Below are positions 1 through 9,347 of a stretch of 64,000 bases of DNA, one piece after another. This DNA is from Methylobacterium oryzae. Lineage in GTDB: Bacteria > Pseudomonadota > Alphaproteobacteria > Rhizobiales > Beijerinckiaceae. Each line of letters begins with the position of its first letter. Positions within the stretch are counted from its first letter, which is position 1. Where the stretch lies: positions 812,501-876,500 of the forward strand of contig NZ_CP090349.1 in assembly GCF_021398735.1 (NCBI RefSeq). Direction: 5' to 3'. The translations under genes were made by a program, and so were the position numbers. The notes under the pieces are model-generated. The model saw nothing but the letters and a program-made list of their open reading frames with translations. It did not search any database and had not been told where the DNA came from.

Positions 1-1359
1 GTCGCCGAGTTCCCTCAGTCCGACCGTGTTGCCCAGCGCGATCACCGCGTGGAGCGGGTCGTTGAGGAGCGGCACGTCGTGTCCGACCTGCTCCAGCGCC
101 CCGTGGACGGTGTCGATCAGCGTGTTGGCGACAGCGCCCACCGGCTGCAGCGGCGCGTTCGGCCCGAGCAGGGTGCCGGTTCCGTCCGGAGCGCCGCCGG
201 TCACGGTGCCGAGCAGGCCATCCACCGCGGCGGTGACGCCGCCGAGCAGTCCGCCGGCCGCACCGGCCACCGCGCCGACATCGCCGAGGATCGGGGACAA
301 TGCGCCGAGCCCCTGGCCGCCCAGCAGGGCACCGGGCAGGGCCGCGGCGTCGGTCAGCAGGTTTCCGCCCTCGCCCAGATGGCCGAGTCCGAGGGTCTCG
401 CCGAGATTGGTCAGGCCGTGGACAGCGCCGTTCAGCAGCGGGACCTCGTGCCCGAGATTCTCGAGGGTCATGTGGACGTCGAGGACGGCGGTGTTCGCGA
501 GGTTCGCGACCGGGGCGAGAAGGCCGCCCGACGCGAGCAGCCCGCCGGCCGTCGCGGCCCCGGTGACGGAGGTGATCAGCGTGTCGGTCGCTCCGAGGAT
601 GGAACCGAGATCCGCGAGGACCGGCGTGGCCGAGCCGAGGCCGCCGCCAGTGAGGAGCGATCCCGGCACGGCGAGCGTGTCGGTCAGGAGATTGCCCGCC
701 TCGCCGATGCGACCGAGGCCGACCGTCTCGCCGAGGCCCGTGAGGGCGTGGATCGGCGCGTTGAGCACCGGGACCTGATGGCCGACATCCTCCAGCGTCG
801 TGTGCAGGTCGAGGACGGCTTGGTTGAGAATCCCCACCGCCGGCGCGAGCGTGCCGCCGGAGCCGACAAGGCCGTTGCCGGCCACGGGCAATGCTGTGAC
901 GGTATTCAGCAAGGTTCCGGCAGCCTCGGCGACCTGCCCGGCATCGTTCAACACCGGGACGACGCTGCCGGCATCGGTCGGGTTGGCGACGGCGCCGGTC
1001 AGGTCCGTGATCAGGTTGCCGGCCTCGCCGATATGACCGAGCCCGACCGTCTCGCCGAGATTGGTCAGACCGTGGAGCGGGCCGTTCAGCGCCGCGACCT
1101 GATGACCCGCGTTCTCGAGCTGCGCATGGGTGTCGAGGACGATCTGGTTCGCGGTATCGGCCAGCGCGCCGGGAAGCAGTGATCCGCCCTCGTCCGCCGC
1201 ACCGACGTCGACGGCACTCTCGATGAGCGAGGTAATCGGACCGAGACTCGTCAATTGGCCGGTCGACAGTGCGGTGGAAGACAGTAGCGCGCTGGACCCG
1301 ACCAGCCACTCAAGCGAGCGTGACGACGGGTTGAGCGCGGCGAGAGGGGACGACGACAT
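1..1359 (-). CDS. Repetitive Gly/Leu-rich protein (partial, C-terminus off the left edge)
   Basis: An uninterrupted frame of 453 codons starts at an ATG (1359-1357), with GGAGGTG six bases upstream, and reaches the window edge without a stop. The protein is rich in Gly, Leu, Ala, Thr and Val and has no cysteine. Residues about 74-118, 182-226, 292-336 and 414-453 are copies of one block, built around LD-x-H-x2-LE-x2-GH-x-V, then LN-x2-[LIV]H-x-L, then LGETVGLG-x2-GE-x-GNL. The period is about 108-122 residues, and the spacers are Gly/Ala-rich and variable. No signal peptide or known domain is recognised. A surface or secreted repeat protein is a guess from the composition. No function is assigned. 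Confidence 0.82.
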   Translation of the reverse strand, partial: MSSSPLAALNPSSRSLEWLVGSSALLSSTALSTGQLTSLGPITSLIESAVDVGAADEGGSLLPGALADTANQIVLDTHAQLENAGHQVAALNGPLHGLTNLGETVGLGHIGEAGNLITDLTGAVANPTDAGSVVPVLNDAGQVAEAAGTLLNTVTALPVAGNGLVGSGGTLAPAVGILNQAVLDLHTTLEDVGHQVPVLNAPIHALTGLGETVGLGRIGEAGNLLTDTLAVPGSLLTGGGLGSATPVLADLGSILGATDTLITSVTGAATAGGLLASGGLLAPVANLANTAVLDVHMTLENLGHEVPLLNGAVHGLTNLGETLGLGHLGEGGNLLTDAAALPGALLGGQGLGALSPILGDVGAVAGAAGGLLGGVTAAVDGLLGTVTGGAPDGTGTLLGPNAPLQPVGAVANTLIDTVHGALEQVGHDVPLLNDPLHAVIALGNTVGLRELGD

Positions 1360-1841
1360 GGGCACCTCCGGTTTTGATGCGTAACCGGCAGTACAATTAT
1401 GGGTTGCGGACCCGAGCGTCGGTAAAGAATACCGAGCCTGCGGCCTGCCGTTGCTGCGTGCGGCCGGTCACGACACCGCCGAGGGAGGAGGTCCAACCGC
1501 GTCGCGCTTCGGTCGCGGACAGCAATATGCGTCGCAGAAATGACGTGCTCGACTATCATTTGTATTAGTATTTTGTATATAAAATCAGCCAGAATGGCAA
1601 TGCTCGTTGTAATCCTAAAATCTCGGAGGATTACGGGATATACTTTCAAATATTCGCTGTCGATCGGCTCCTCCGTATCGATCTGCTCGGATCGACGGCG
1701 GCATCCCGCGCGTCGTGCCATCGACCAGACCGTGCCCGGCAATCATCGTCGGAACCCAGGCGCCCTGTTTTCCGATGCAGCTTATGATTGTATCGTGCGG
1801 CGCGGCCACTTCAGTGCGTGGCACGAATGGGCAGGTGATCC
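1360..1841. other. Intergenic region between the repeat protein and the GH16 gene
   Basis: No convincing gene is seen in these 482 bases between divergent genes. The stretch from about 1510 to 1680 is clearly more AT-rich than its surroundings, as expected for promoters of the two flanking genes. No clean -35/-10 pair was found. Confidence 0.5.
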
Positions 1842-3122
1842 GTGGCCATTGATCCGAGGAATCTCGCCCAGACGGCGACACTCACCTACAGCCAGGACTT
1901 CAACACGCTGCCGCTCTGGGACGGCACTTCGGGTCTCGACACGTCCGGCGGCCCGCAGTGGAGCATCCACGTCACGTCGACCGGGACGCGGCCCTTCAAT
2001 CAGGAGCAGCAATGGTATGTCCGCGCCGATCAACCCGACGGCAGCGCGCTCCCGAACCCGTTCCGCGTCCACGACGGCATCCTCACCATCACAGCCGCGC
2101 CGTCGGATCCGTCTCTGATCCAGGACCTGGGGGATCAGCCCTACACGTCGGGAATGGTCAATACCTTCCACAGTTTCAGCCAGACCTACGGCTATTTCGA
2201 GATGCGGGCCGAACTGCCCGCCGGTCAGGGCTTCTGGCCGGCGTTCTGGCTGCTCCCGGCGGACGGTTCCTGGCCGCCCGAGATCGACGTGATGGAGATG
2301 CTCGGGCACGATCCCGGCACGCTCTACACCACGGTGCACAGCCTGGCGCCCGGCCAGACACCCGGCAACCACACGATGAGCCAGGGGATCTCCGCAGTCG
2401 CCGACATGAGCGGCGGCTACCACACCTACGGCGTTGACTGGCAACCGGACACGCTGACCTTCTACTTCGACGGACAGGAGATCTATCGTACGCCGACGCC
2501 GGCCGGTCTGGACAAGCCCATGTACATGATCGCGAATCTCGCCGTCGGCGGCTCTTGGCCGGGCGACGCCGACGCGTCGACGCCATTTCCCGCGCAGATG
2601 AATATTGACTACATGCGGGCTTATCAGGCCAGTCCGGGCGCCGCGGCGCTTGAGCCGGTTTTTCACTTCTACGACGCCGCCTCAGGACGGCATTTCTACA
2701 CGGCAAGCGCTGCAGAACGCGCGCAGCTTGAGAGCACCCCGTCGGGCTACGCCTATCAGGGCGTCGGCTGGGCCGCGCCAGTGTCATCGTCTGCCACGGC
2801 TGACGTCTTTCGATTCACCAACCCGACGACCGGCGACCACTTCTACACGACCAGCACCGCGGAGCGCGACGGGCTTCTCTCGGACGGTTCCGGCTACAAC
2901 TATGACGGTGTTGCGTTCGACGCCTACGCGAGTTCGACCGCCGCGGGATCGCATGCGTTGACCGTCGAGCGGTTCGTCAACACCGAGAGCGGACGGCACT
3001 ACTACGCTTCCAGCGCCGATGAGATCAGCTACATCGAGCAAGGTCACGCCGGAAGCGGCTGGATTGATGAGGGTCATGCCTTCACGTTGCATGCCCCGAC
3101 TGCGAACATGTTCGGCATGTAA
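1842..3122 (+). CDS. Glycoside hydrolase family 16 protein with C-terminal DUF5648-like repeats
   Basis: Probable endo-beta-glucanase acting on beta-1,3 or mixed-link glucan or on the cell's own exopolysaccharide. Residues about 15-262 match the GH16 fold. The catalytic signature PPEIDVMEM contains E147 (nucleophile), D149 and E152 (acid/base). Residues 270-418 hold three repeats that each carry an F/Y-x-G-x-H-F/Y-Y core (GRHFYTAS, GDHFYTTS, GRHYYASS), like the DUF5648 repeat found on secreted proteins. The GTG start follows GGCAGGTG. There is no classical signal peptide, so type I or other unconventional export is possible, as for ExsH-type glycanases. The substrate cannot be told from the sequence. 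Confidence 0.85.
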   Translation: MAIDPRNLAQTATLTYSQDFNTLPLWDGTSGLDTSGGPQWSIHVTSTGTRPFNQEQQWYVRADQPDGSALPNPFRVHDGILTITAAPSDPSLIQDLGDQPYTSGMVNTFHSFSQTYGYFEMRAELPAGQGFWPAFWLLPADGSWPPEIDVMEMLGHDPGTLYTTVHSLAPGQTPGNHTMSQGISAVADMSGGYHTYGVDWQPDTLTFYFDGQEIYRTPTPAGLDKPMYMIANLAVGGSWPGDADASTPFPAQMNIDYMRAYQASPGAAALEPVFHFYDAASGRHFYTASAAERAQLESTPSGYAYQGVGWAAPVSSSATADVFRFTNPTTGDHFYTTSTAERDGLLSDGSGYNYDGVAFDAYASSTAAGSHALTVERFVNTESGRHYYASSADEISYIEQGHAGSGWIDEGHAFTLHAPTANMFGM

Positions 3123-3324
3123 TAGTCCTTCCGGAAGACCGGCTCCGGGGCAGCCAGTCCCACTTCTCGTCGCGACCGGGCCGCTTCAGCCGACATCCAC
3201 GGCAGGCTCACCGCCCGTCGGCACGGGCGGTTCGGTCCCTCGACTGCTCCACCAGGGTCGCGTTCTCGGCGCCTGTCCGCCCACCCTGAGGCTCGCAGGC
3301 CGCGGTGCGGCGACAGGGCCGCGA

Positions 3325-4272
3325 TCAGAAGCTGTACCCGACGCGCAACCGCATCTGATGGCGGTCGAAGCTCGACAGGTCGAGCGGGCCGGGCTCGCCC
3401 GTCGCCTGCCCGGCGACCTGGAAGCTCCAGGTGAACGAGGCCCAGGCCTGGGGTGACAGGGTCATGTAGGCGGTCGGTCCGAGATACACGGCCTCGCCCG
3501 CGAACCGGTCGAGCGCCAAGCCGTCGTAGGTCCGGGCATAGCGTGCCTCGCCGCCGAGGAAGAGGCCGGGCCGGACGCAGTAGGCCAGCGCCCCCGCCAC
3601 CTCGATCCCCGATCCGCGCACGGGCGCGTCCATCACGGTCAGCCGCGTCGTCGAGAGCGCGAAGCCGACATTGACGGCGGCGATCAGCTTGCCGGGGATG
3701 ATCTCGCGATCCGCCAGCAGGCCGATCTCGGTGGCGAAGCTGCGCGCCGGCACGCCCGTCCCGCTGTCGACGGTTCCGTAGCCCGGCACGATGTTGAGGG
3801 TCAGGCCGAGGGGGGCCGTCCGGCGATCCATCAGGCGCACCCGGGTCTCGAGGAAGCCGCCGTTGAAGCCGCCCGTGGTCCGGGCCGGGGTGCCCGGCGC
3901 GCCGATGTCGTAGGCGTTGAAGGTGACGCCCGGGGCCAGGCGGAAATCGTTGGTCAGCGGCACCTTCAGGGCCAGGGAACTGTCCACGGTCAGGAAGCGG
4001 GCGACGCGCCGGCCGAGTCGCCCGCTCGTCTCCCATTCCAGCTCCGCCTCCCCGGGAACGCCGAGGTCGCTCCCCTCGGTGAAGCCGAACAGATGCTCGC
4101 TGTCGAGGTCGCCCGGCGTCAGGTTCTCGGCGGCTGTGGGCAGGGACTGGGCCAGTGCCGGCCCGAGCGCTGCGGCCATCCAGAGCCCCGCGGCCAACCC
4201 GAGCGCCGCGGCGAGGCCGCACAGGACCGATCCTAGAGCCGAGAGGCGACGCGGAGCGCCGGTGTGCGTCAT
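3325..4272 (-). CDS. Outer-membrane beta-barrel protein, uncharacterised
   Basis: This 315-residue protein has a long N-terminal hydrophobic signal ending near ALAQ-S (residues 41-43). It is followed by alternating amphipathic strands and a C-terminal Phe (RVGYSF), the usual ending of an outer-membrane barrel. It does not look like a TolC/OprM channel: it lacks the long coiled-coil hairpins and is too short. It lies downstream of, and in the same orientation as, the RND pump gene, 190 bases away, with its own candidate promoter and operator in the gap. It could be a porin or an envelope protein induced with the pump. The specific role is unknown. Confidence 0.75.
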   Translation of the reverse strand: MTHTGAPRRLSALGSVLCGLAAALGLAAGLWMAAALGPALAQSLPTAAENLTPGDLDSEHLFGFTEGSDLGVPGEAELEWETSGRLGRRVARFLTVDSSLALKVPLTNDFRLAPGVTFNAYDIGAPGTPARTTGGFNGGFLETRVRLMDRRTAPLGLTLNIVPGYGTVDSGTGVPARSFATEIGLLADREIIPGKLIAAVNVGFALSTTRLTVMDAPVRGSGIEVAGALAYCVRPGLFLGGEARYARTYDGLALDRFAGEAVYLGPTAYMTLSPQAWASFTWSFQVAGQATGEPGPLDLSSFDRHQMRLRVGYSF

Positions 4273-4285
4273 AGCCCTGACCCAT

Positions 4286-4310
4286 CATTATAGCTAATGC
4301 TATATCTAAT
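4286..4310 (-). promoter_or_regulatory. Candidate promoter/operator of the barrel gene
   Basis: The hexamer TATAAT, read on the minus strand at 4291-4286, lies 14 bases before the ATG. It overlaps a 16-base palindrome at 4289-4304 (arms TATAGC and GCTATA, spacer TAAT). A direct repeat of about 10 bases with one mismatch sits at 4289-4298 and 4301-4310. This AT-rich stretch stands out from its GC-rich surroundings. No good -35 is visible, and no binding protein is known. Confidence 0.4.
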
Positions 4311-4462
4311 AGGGTGGGCGATGTAAGGCCGTCAACGGTCGAGCATGCCGGACGCGTGGTCTCCGGAGGTCCGGTCGCGGATCCGGCGCCGCGCGTCGGA
4401 GGGAACGGCGTCGCGCGGTGACGGCGGCGCGGGGCGGAACCGCGCCGCGTCCGCGCTCCGGC

Positions 4463-7400
4463 TCACGCCGGTCCGGTCTCGGGGGTTGTCCCGGCCGGGG
4501 GCGGGGACGCGACAGGCCCGGGCTGCCCCCGGCGCGCGCGGCGCTCCTCGATCCGCTGCAGGATCACGTAGAAGGACGGCACGAACAGCACCGCCAGGCA
4601 GGTCGAGGCGAGCATGCCGCTGAACACCGTGATGCCGATCGACTTGCGCGCCGCGGCCCCGGCCCCGGAGGCGGTGACGAGCGGCAGCACGCCGAGGATG
4701 AAGGCGAACGAGGTCATCAGGATCGGGCGGAAGCGCAGCCGCGCCGCCTCCACGGCGGCGGCCGCGATGTCGAGTCCGGCCTGCCGCTTCTCGCGGGCGA
4801 CCTCGACGATCAGGATGGCGTTCTTGCTCGCCAGCGCGATCAGCAGGATCAGGCCGATCTGCGTGTAGAGGTTGTTGGCGACGCCGAGCAGCAGCAGCGC
4901 CCCGACCGTGCCCAGCAGCGCCAGCGGCACGCCGAGCAGGACCGCCAGCGGCAGGATCCAGCTCTCGTACTGGCCGGCCAGGACCAGGTAGACGAGGAGG
5001 ATGGCCAGCGCGAACACGAGGTAGATCTGCGCGCCGACCGCCTTCTCCTGGTACGACATCGCCGTCCAGTCGTAGCCCGTGCCCGGCGGCAGCACCTTGG
5101 CGGCGATCTGCTGCATCAGGTCCAGCGCCTGCCCGGAGCTGAAGCCCGGCGCCGCCCCGCCCACGATCGTCGCCGTCGGGTAGAGGTTGTACAGGCTGAT
5201 CAGGGACGGGCCCTGCACGGACTTGATCTCCACGACGGTGCCGAGCGGCACCATCACGCCGTTGCCGGCGCGCACCTTCAGGTTCTCGACGTCCTCGGGG
5301 CGGAGCCGGTAATCGGGCGCGGCCTGCACGTAGACCTGGAAGGTCCGGCCGAACTTGTTGAACTGCGTGACGTAGGACGACCCGACGTAGCTCGAGAGGG
5401 TCGAGAAGACCTGCCCGACCGTCACGCCGAGGGCCTCGGCCTTGACCCGGTCCACCGCGATCGCGATCTGCGGCACGCCGGCCCGGAACGAGGTGTTGAG
5501 CTTCCGCAGCCCGGATTGCGAGTTCCCGTCGGCGACGACCGTCCGGGCGAGGCTCTCCAGCAGGGGGTAGTCGAAGTCGCCGTTGCGCAGCTCGATCTGC
5601 ATGGTGAAGCCGCTGGCGTTGCCGATGCCCTGGATCGGCGGCGGGATCAGCACGAAGGTCTCGGCGTCCTCGACGCCCGCCAGCATCGTGTTGAAGCGCT
5701 CGTAGAGGCTGCGCAGATCCTGGCCCCTCTCCTTGGCCCGGACATCCCAGTTCTTGAGAACCACGTAGGCGACGCCGGCATTGGGCAGGCTGGCGCTCGA
5801 ATCGAGGACCGAGATCCCGCTGATCGAGAGCACGTTGTCGACGCCCGGCGTCGCCTTCGCCTGGACGCTGATCCGCTGCATCACCGCGTCGGTGCGCTCC
5901 TTCGAGGCCCCGTCCGGCAGCTGTGCGCCGATCAGGACGTAGCCCTGGTCCTCGGTGGGCAGGAAGGCGGTCGGCAGGCGGGTCAGCCCCCATCCGGCGA
6001 GCCCGATCAGCAGGAGCGCCACGGCGACCATGAGGCGGCTGCGCCGGACCATGGTGGCGATCAGCCGGGCGTACCAGCCCTCGAGGACCCCGTAGACGCG
6101 GTTGAAGCCGCGGTAGAACACGTTCCGCTTCTCCGGCGGCACCGGCTTGCGCAGCCACAGGGCGCACTGGGTCGGCTTCAGGGTGGCGGCATTGATCGCG
6201 CTGATCAGCGCAGTGGCGGCGATCACCAGGGCGAACTGCTTGTAGAGCTGCCCGGTCAGGCCGGGCAGGAACGCGGCCGGCACGAACACCGACATGAGCA
6301 CCAGGGTGATGCCGATGATCGGGCCGAACAGCTCCTCCATCGCCTTCTCGGCCGCCGCCCGGGGCGAGAGGCCCTCGTCGATGTGGTGGGAGACCCCCTC
6401 GACGATCACGATGGCGTCGTCCACCACGATGCCGATGGCCAGCACGATCGCGAACAGCGTCGAGAGGTTCACGCTGAAGCCCATCGCCGCCATGGCGGCG
6501 AAGGCGCCGATGATCGTCACCGGCACCGTCGTCGCCGGCACCAGCATGGCGCGCCAGTCCTGGACGAAGACCAGGATGACGATCAGGACCAGGACGGCCG
6601 CCTCGAACAGCGTCATGTAGACCTCGTGGATCGAGGCCTGCACGAACTCCGTCGTGTCGAACGGGATGGCGTAGACGAGGCCCGACGGGAAGGTCTTCGC
6701 GAGCTCGGCCATCCGAGTGCGGACCGCGTTCGCCACCGTCAACGCGTTCGCCTCGGGCAGCTGGTAGATGCCGATGCCGGCGGCGGGCTGCCCGTTCAGC
6801 GTGAACGACTGGCTGTAGGTCTGCGCGCCGAGCTCGACGCGGCCGACGTCGCGCAAGCGGGTGATGCGGCCGCCGTCCTGCGCGTCCGCCTTGACGACGA
6901 TGTTCTCGAAGTCCGGGGCGCTGTTGAGCCGCCCGTTGACGTTGAGCGTGTACTGGAAGTCCTGGCCGGCCGGGACCGGCGGCATCCCCACGGCGCCCGC
7001 GGTGACCTCCTGGCTCTGCTGCTGCACGATGTTGATGATGGCGTCGGGGGTGAGGCCCCGGGCCTGCACAAGGTCGGGATCCAGCCAGATCCGCATCGCG
7101 TACTGGCCGGCGCCGAAGACCGTGACGTTGCCGACGCCGGGCAGCCGGGCCAGCTCGTTCTGCACGTTGATGACGCCGTAATTCGACAGGAACAGGCTGT
7201 CGAACTTCCCGTCGCTGGCCGACAGTGTGACGAATTGCAGGACCGCGGTGGATTTCTTCTGGGTCGTGACGCCCTGGACCTGGACCGCCTGCGGCAGCGA
7301 CGACATCGCGATCGCGACCCGGTTCTGCACCAGCACCTGGGCCTGATCGCCGTCCGTCCCGATCGCGAAGGTGACCGTGAGGGTGTAGGTGCCGTCGCTC

Positions 7401-7651
7401 GCGCTGGTCGACTGCATGTAGAGCATGCCCTCGACGCCGTTGACCTGCTGCTCGATCGGGAGCGCCACCGTGTCGACCACCGTGCGGGCGCTCGCACCCG
7501 GGTAGCGGGTGGTGACCTGGACCGTCGGCGGCACGACGTTGGGATACTGCGACACCGGCAGGTTGAAGAGCGACACCGCGCCGATCAGCACCATGACCAG
7601 GGCCAGCACGTTGGCCAGGACCGGCCGCTCGATGAAGAAGCGCGAGATCAT
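4463..7651 (-). CDS. RND efflux pump inner-membrane transporter (HAE1 family)
   Basis: Proton-driven drug/hydrophobe efflux pump of the AcrB/MexB type. At 1062 residues it has the family's normal length. It opens with the typical MISRFFIERP helix. The fourth membrane segment has the proton-relay pair GIVVDDAIVIVEG, and the two periplasmic loops and twelve membrane segments are in the expected order. The C-terminal tail is Pro-rich. It follows the adaptor gene (7783-8961) with a 131-base gap on the same strand. No outer-membrane TolC-type channel gene lies next to it, so the pump probably borrows one encoded elsewhere. Substrates cannot be predicted. Confidence 0.95.
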   Translation of the reverse strand: MISRFFIERPVLANVLALVMVLIGAVSLFNLPVSQYPNVVPPTVQVTTRYPGASARTVVDTVALPIEQQVNGVEGMLYMQSTSASDGTYTLTVTFAIGTDGDQAQVLVQNRVAIAMSSLPQAVQVQGVTTQKKSTAVLQFVTLSASDGKFDSLFLSNYGVINVQNELARLPGVGNVTVFGAGQYAMRIWLDPDLVQARGLTPDAIINIVQQQSQEVTAGAVGMPPVPAGQDFQYTLNVNGRLNSAPDFENIVVKADAQDGGRITRLRDVGRVELGAQTYSQSFTLNGQPAAGIGIYQLPEANALTVANAVRTRMAELAKTFPSGLVYAIPFDTTEFVQASIHEVYMTLFEAAVLVLIVILVFVQDWRAMLVPATTVPVTIIGAFAAMAAMGFSVNLSTLFAIVLAIGIVVDDAIVIVEGVSHHIDEGLSPRAAAEKAMEELFGPIIGITLVLMSVFVPAAFLPGLTGQLYKQFALVIAATALISAINAATLKPTQCALWLRKPVPPEKRNVFYRGFNRVYGVLEGWYARLIATMVRRSRLMVAVALLLIGLAGWGLTRLPTAFLPTEDQGYVLIGAQLPDGASKERTDAVMQRISVQAKATPGVDNVLSISGISVLDSSASLPNAGVAYVVLKNWDVRAKERGQDLRSLYERFNTMLAGVEDAETFVLIPPPIQGIGNASGFTMQIELRNGDFDYPLLESLARTVVADGNSQSGLRKLNTSFRAGVPQIAIAVDRVKAEALGVTVGQVFSTLSSYVGSSYVTQFNKFGRTFQVYVQAAPDYRLRPEDVENLKVRAGNGVMVPLGTVVEIKSVQGPSLISLYNLYPTATIVGGAAPGFSSGQALDLMQQIAAKVLPPGTGYDWTAMSYQEKAVGAQIYLVFALAILLVYLVLAGQYESWILPLAVLLGVPLALLGTVGALLLLGVANNLYTQIGLILLIALASKNAILIVEVAREKRQAGLDIAAAAVEAARLRFRPILMTSFAFILGVLPLVTASGAGAAARKSIGITVFSGMLASTCLAVLFVPSFYVILQRIEERRARRGQPGPVASPPPAGTTPETGPA

Positions 7652-7782
7652 GCCGTTGGCCCTCGGTGCCGGCGTCTCAGGGGCGGCCCGCCGCCAGGGC
7701 GGGACGCGGGGTGGCGGAGATCACTGTCCGATCGTCGGGCGTGTCGGCCTCGTCGGCAGCGCCGGGACTTCCGGACGACGGC

Positions 7783-8961
7783 TCACCGCGGGAGTGGCGC
7801 CGGGTCGGGCAAGGCTTCGGCCACCGCCACCTTCTGGGGCGCGACCTTCGCCCCTGGGATTGCCCGCTGGATGCCGTCCGTGACGACCCAGTCGCCGGGT
7901 GCGAGCCCGGTCTCGATCACCCGGTAGCGCCCGTCCCGGGGCCCGAGCGTCACCACCCGCTGCGAGACCGTGTCGTCGGCGCCGACCGTGAGCACGTAGC
8001 TGCCCTGCTGGTTCGTCCCGATGGCGTCGTCGCGCACCAGCAGGGCCTTGTCCTGGCGCCCGACCGGGACCCGGACCCGAACGAACAGGCCCGGGAGGAG
8101 CGCGTGGTCGCCGTTCTCGATGAGCGCCCGCGCCATCAGCGTGCCGGTGGACGGGTCGACCTGCGGCGCGAGGTAGTCGAGCTTGCCCGCATGCGGATAG
8201 CCGGTCTCGGTCTGCAGGCCGATCTCCACCGGGATCCTGGATAGGTCGCCCAGCGTCCGGTGCGTGGCGAGCAGGTGCTCCTTGACCAGCAGCACCTGCT
8301 GCTCGCTGATGTTGAAGTAGACGTAGAGCGGATCGATGCGCACGAGCTGCGCCAGCTTGGTCGGTCCGCTGATGCCGACGAGCGCCCCGACATCCGCGAG
8401 GTGGTTGGTGACCACGCCGTCGAACGGTGCGGAGACCTGCGTGTAGCCGAGATTGATGGCGGCGATGTCGAGGTTGGCCTGCGCCTCCATGACGGCGGCG
8501 CTGGCTTGGTCCTGCTTGGTCTTCGCGTCCTCGACGCGCGCCTGCGAGGCGAATTCCTGCCGGCCCAGCGTGGACTGGCGCTGATACTCGGACTGGGCAT
8601 TCGCTAGGGCGGCCTGCTGCGCCGCCAGGGCGCCCTGCGCCTGCTTGAGCTGCGCCTCGTAGGTGTTGCGTTGGATCGAGAAGAGCGGCGTGCCCTTCTT
8701 CACGACGGCGCCGTCCTTGTAGGTGATCGCCTCTAGGAAGCCCTGGACCCGTGCCTCGAGCTCGACGGCCGCGAACGCCTTGGTGTTGCCGGTGAGTTCG
8801 AAGTAGCGCGTGACCGTGCGCACGAGCGGTTGCGCGACCGAGACCGTCGGCGGCGGTGGGGGAACGTACTGGTTCGCATCGCGGCAACCGGCGGCGAGGC
8901 CCGCGATGGCCGCCAAGGCGAGGAGACGGAGGGATCCGGGAAGCTGCAGCACGATCGGCAC
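7783..8961 (-). CDS. RND efflux periplasmic adaptor (membrane fusion) lipoprotein
   Basis: AcrA/MexA-type adaptor that links the RND pump to an outer-membrane channel. The 392-residue protein has a lipoprotein signal with lipobox LAAGC near residues 22-26. A lipoyl-like half follows (VELEARVQGFLE ... YKDGAVVKKG). Next are a long alpha-hairpin of about 90 residues (QLKQAQGALAAQ ... NLDIAAINLGYT) and a second lipoyl half (VSAPFDGVV), then the beta-barrel and membrane-proximal domains. The GTG start at 8961 is preceded by GAGGGT. It is upstream of the pump gene and probably cotranscribed with it. Confidence 0.95.
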   Translation of the reverse strand: MPIVLQLPGSLRLLALAAIAGLAAGCRDANQYVPPPPPTVSVAQPLVRTVTRYFELTGNTKAFAAVELEARVQGFLEAITYKDGAVVKKGTPLFSIQRNTYEAQLKQAQGALAAQQAALANAQSEYQRQSTLGRQEFASQARVEDAKTKQDQASAAVMEAQANLDIAAINLGYTQVSAPFDGVVTNHLADVGALVGISGPTKLAQLVRIDPLYVYFNISEQQVLLVKEHLLATHRTLGDLSRIPVEIGLQTETGYPHAGKLDYLAPQVDPSTGTLMARALIENGDHALLPGLFVRVRVPVGRQDKALLVRDDAIGTNQQGSYVLTVGADDTVSQRVVTLGPRDGRYRVIETGLAPGDWVVTDGIQRAIPGAKVAPQKVAVAEALPDPAPLPR

Positions 8962-9020
8962 GGTCGACCCTCAACCTGAGAGCGTTACGGGACGGTCTTC
9001 GGTCTCGGTCCTGACGCGCA

Positions 9021-9347
9021 CTACTGATCGTCCTCGGCCTTGGCTTCCCGGGCGAGGGTCAGGCACTCCAGCAGATCGACGTAGCTGGGCAGGCCGTCGA
9101 GCTGGGCCTCCGCCGCGCAGCGCGTCCGATCGACCGCCGGGAAGCTGGACCACTTCTTCGCCACCTCGGCACGGGCCGACCCCTCGTCCTGGAGGCAGAG
9201 CTTCTGCCGAACGGGATCGAGGGTCATCGCCGTCGTCGCCGCTCGGCAGCTGCCGTGAACGTCGAAGACCGGCATCTTGTCCGAGACCGGCGTCGTCAAC
9301 GCCAGCTCCAACAGCAAGGCGGGGACAGCAAACATCATGATCGGCAC
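9021..9347 (-). CDS. Small exported cysteine-containing protein, unknown function
   Basis: A 108-residue protein with a short hydrophobic N-terminus (residues about 1-20), probably a signal sequence or anchor. Four cysteines follow at C34, C51, C82 and C95, enough for two disulfides in the periplasm. The C-terminal part PSYVDLLECLTLAREAK is helical. The start is either GTG at 9347 or one of the ATG codons at 9338 and 9335. It ends 59 bases before the RND adaptor gene on the same strand and could be cotranscribed with it. Similar short proteins are common in Rhizobiales, but no function is known to me. Confidence 0.75.
   Translation of the reverse strand: MPIMMFAVPALLLELALTTPVSDKMPVFDVHGSCRAATTAMTLDPVRQKLCLQDEGSARAEVAKKWSSFPAVDRTRCAAEAQLDGLPSYVDLLECLTLAREAKAEDDQ

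Noticed and set aside
1374..1568. Small plus-strand frame between the repeat protein and the GH16 gene
   Set aside because: It has no ribosome site or protein-like composition and lies in the divergent promoter region.
4418..7927. Plus-strand open frame of 1169 codons
   Set aside because: It is antisense to the intact RND pump gene, is extremely rich in Arg, Gly, Asp and His, and has no domain. It is a by-product of high GC.
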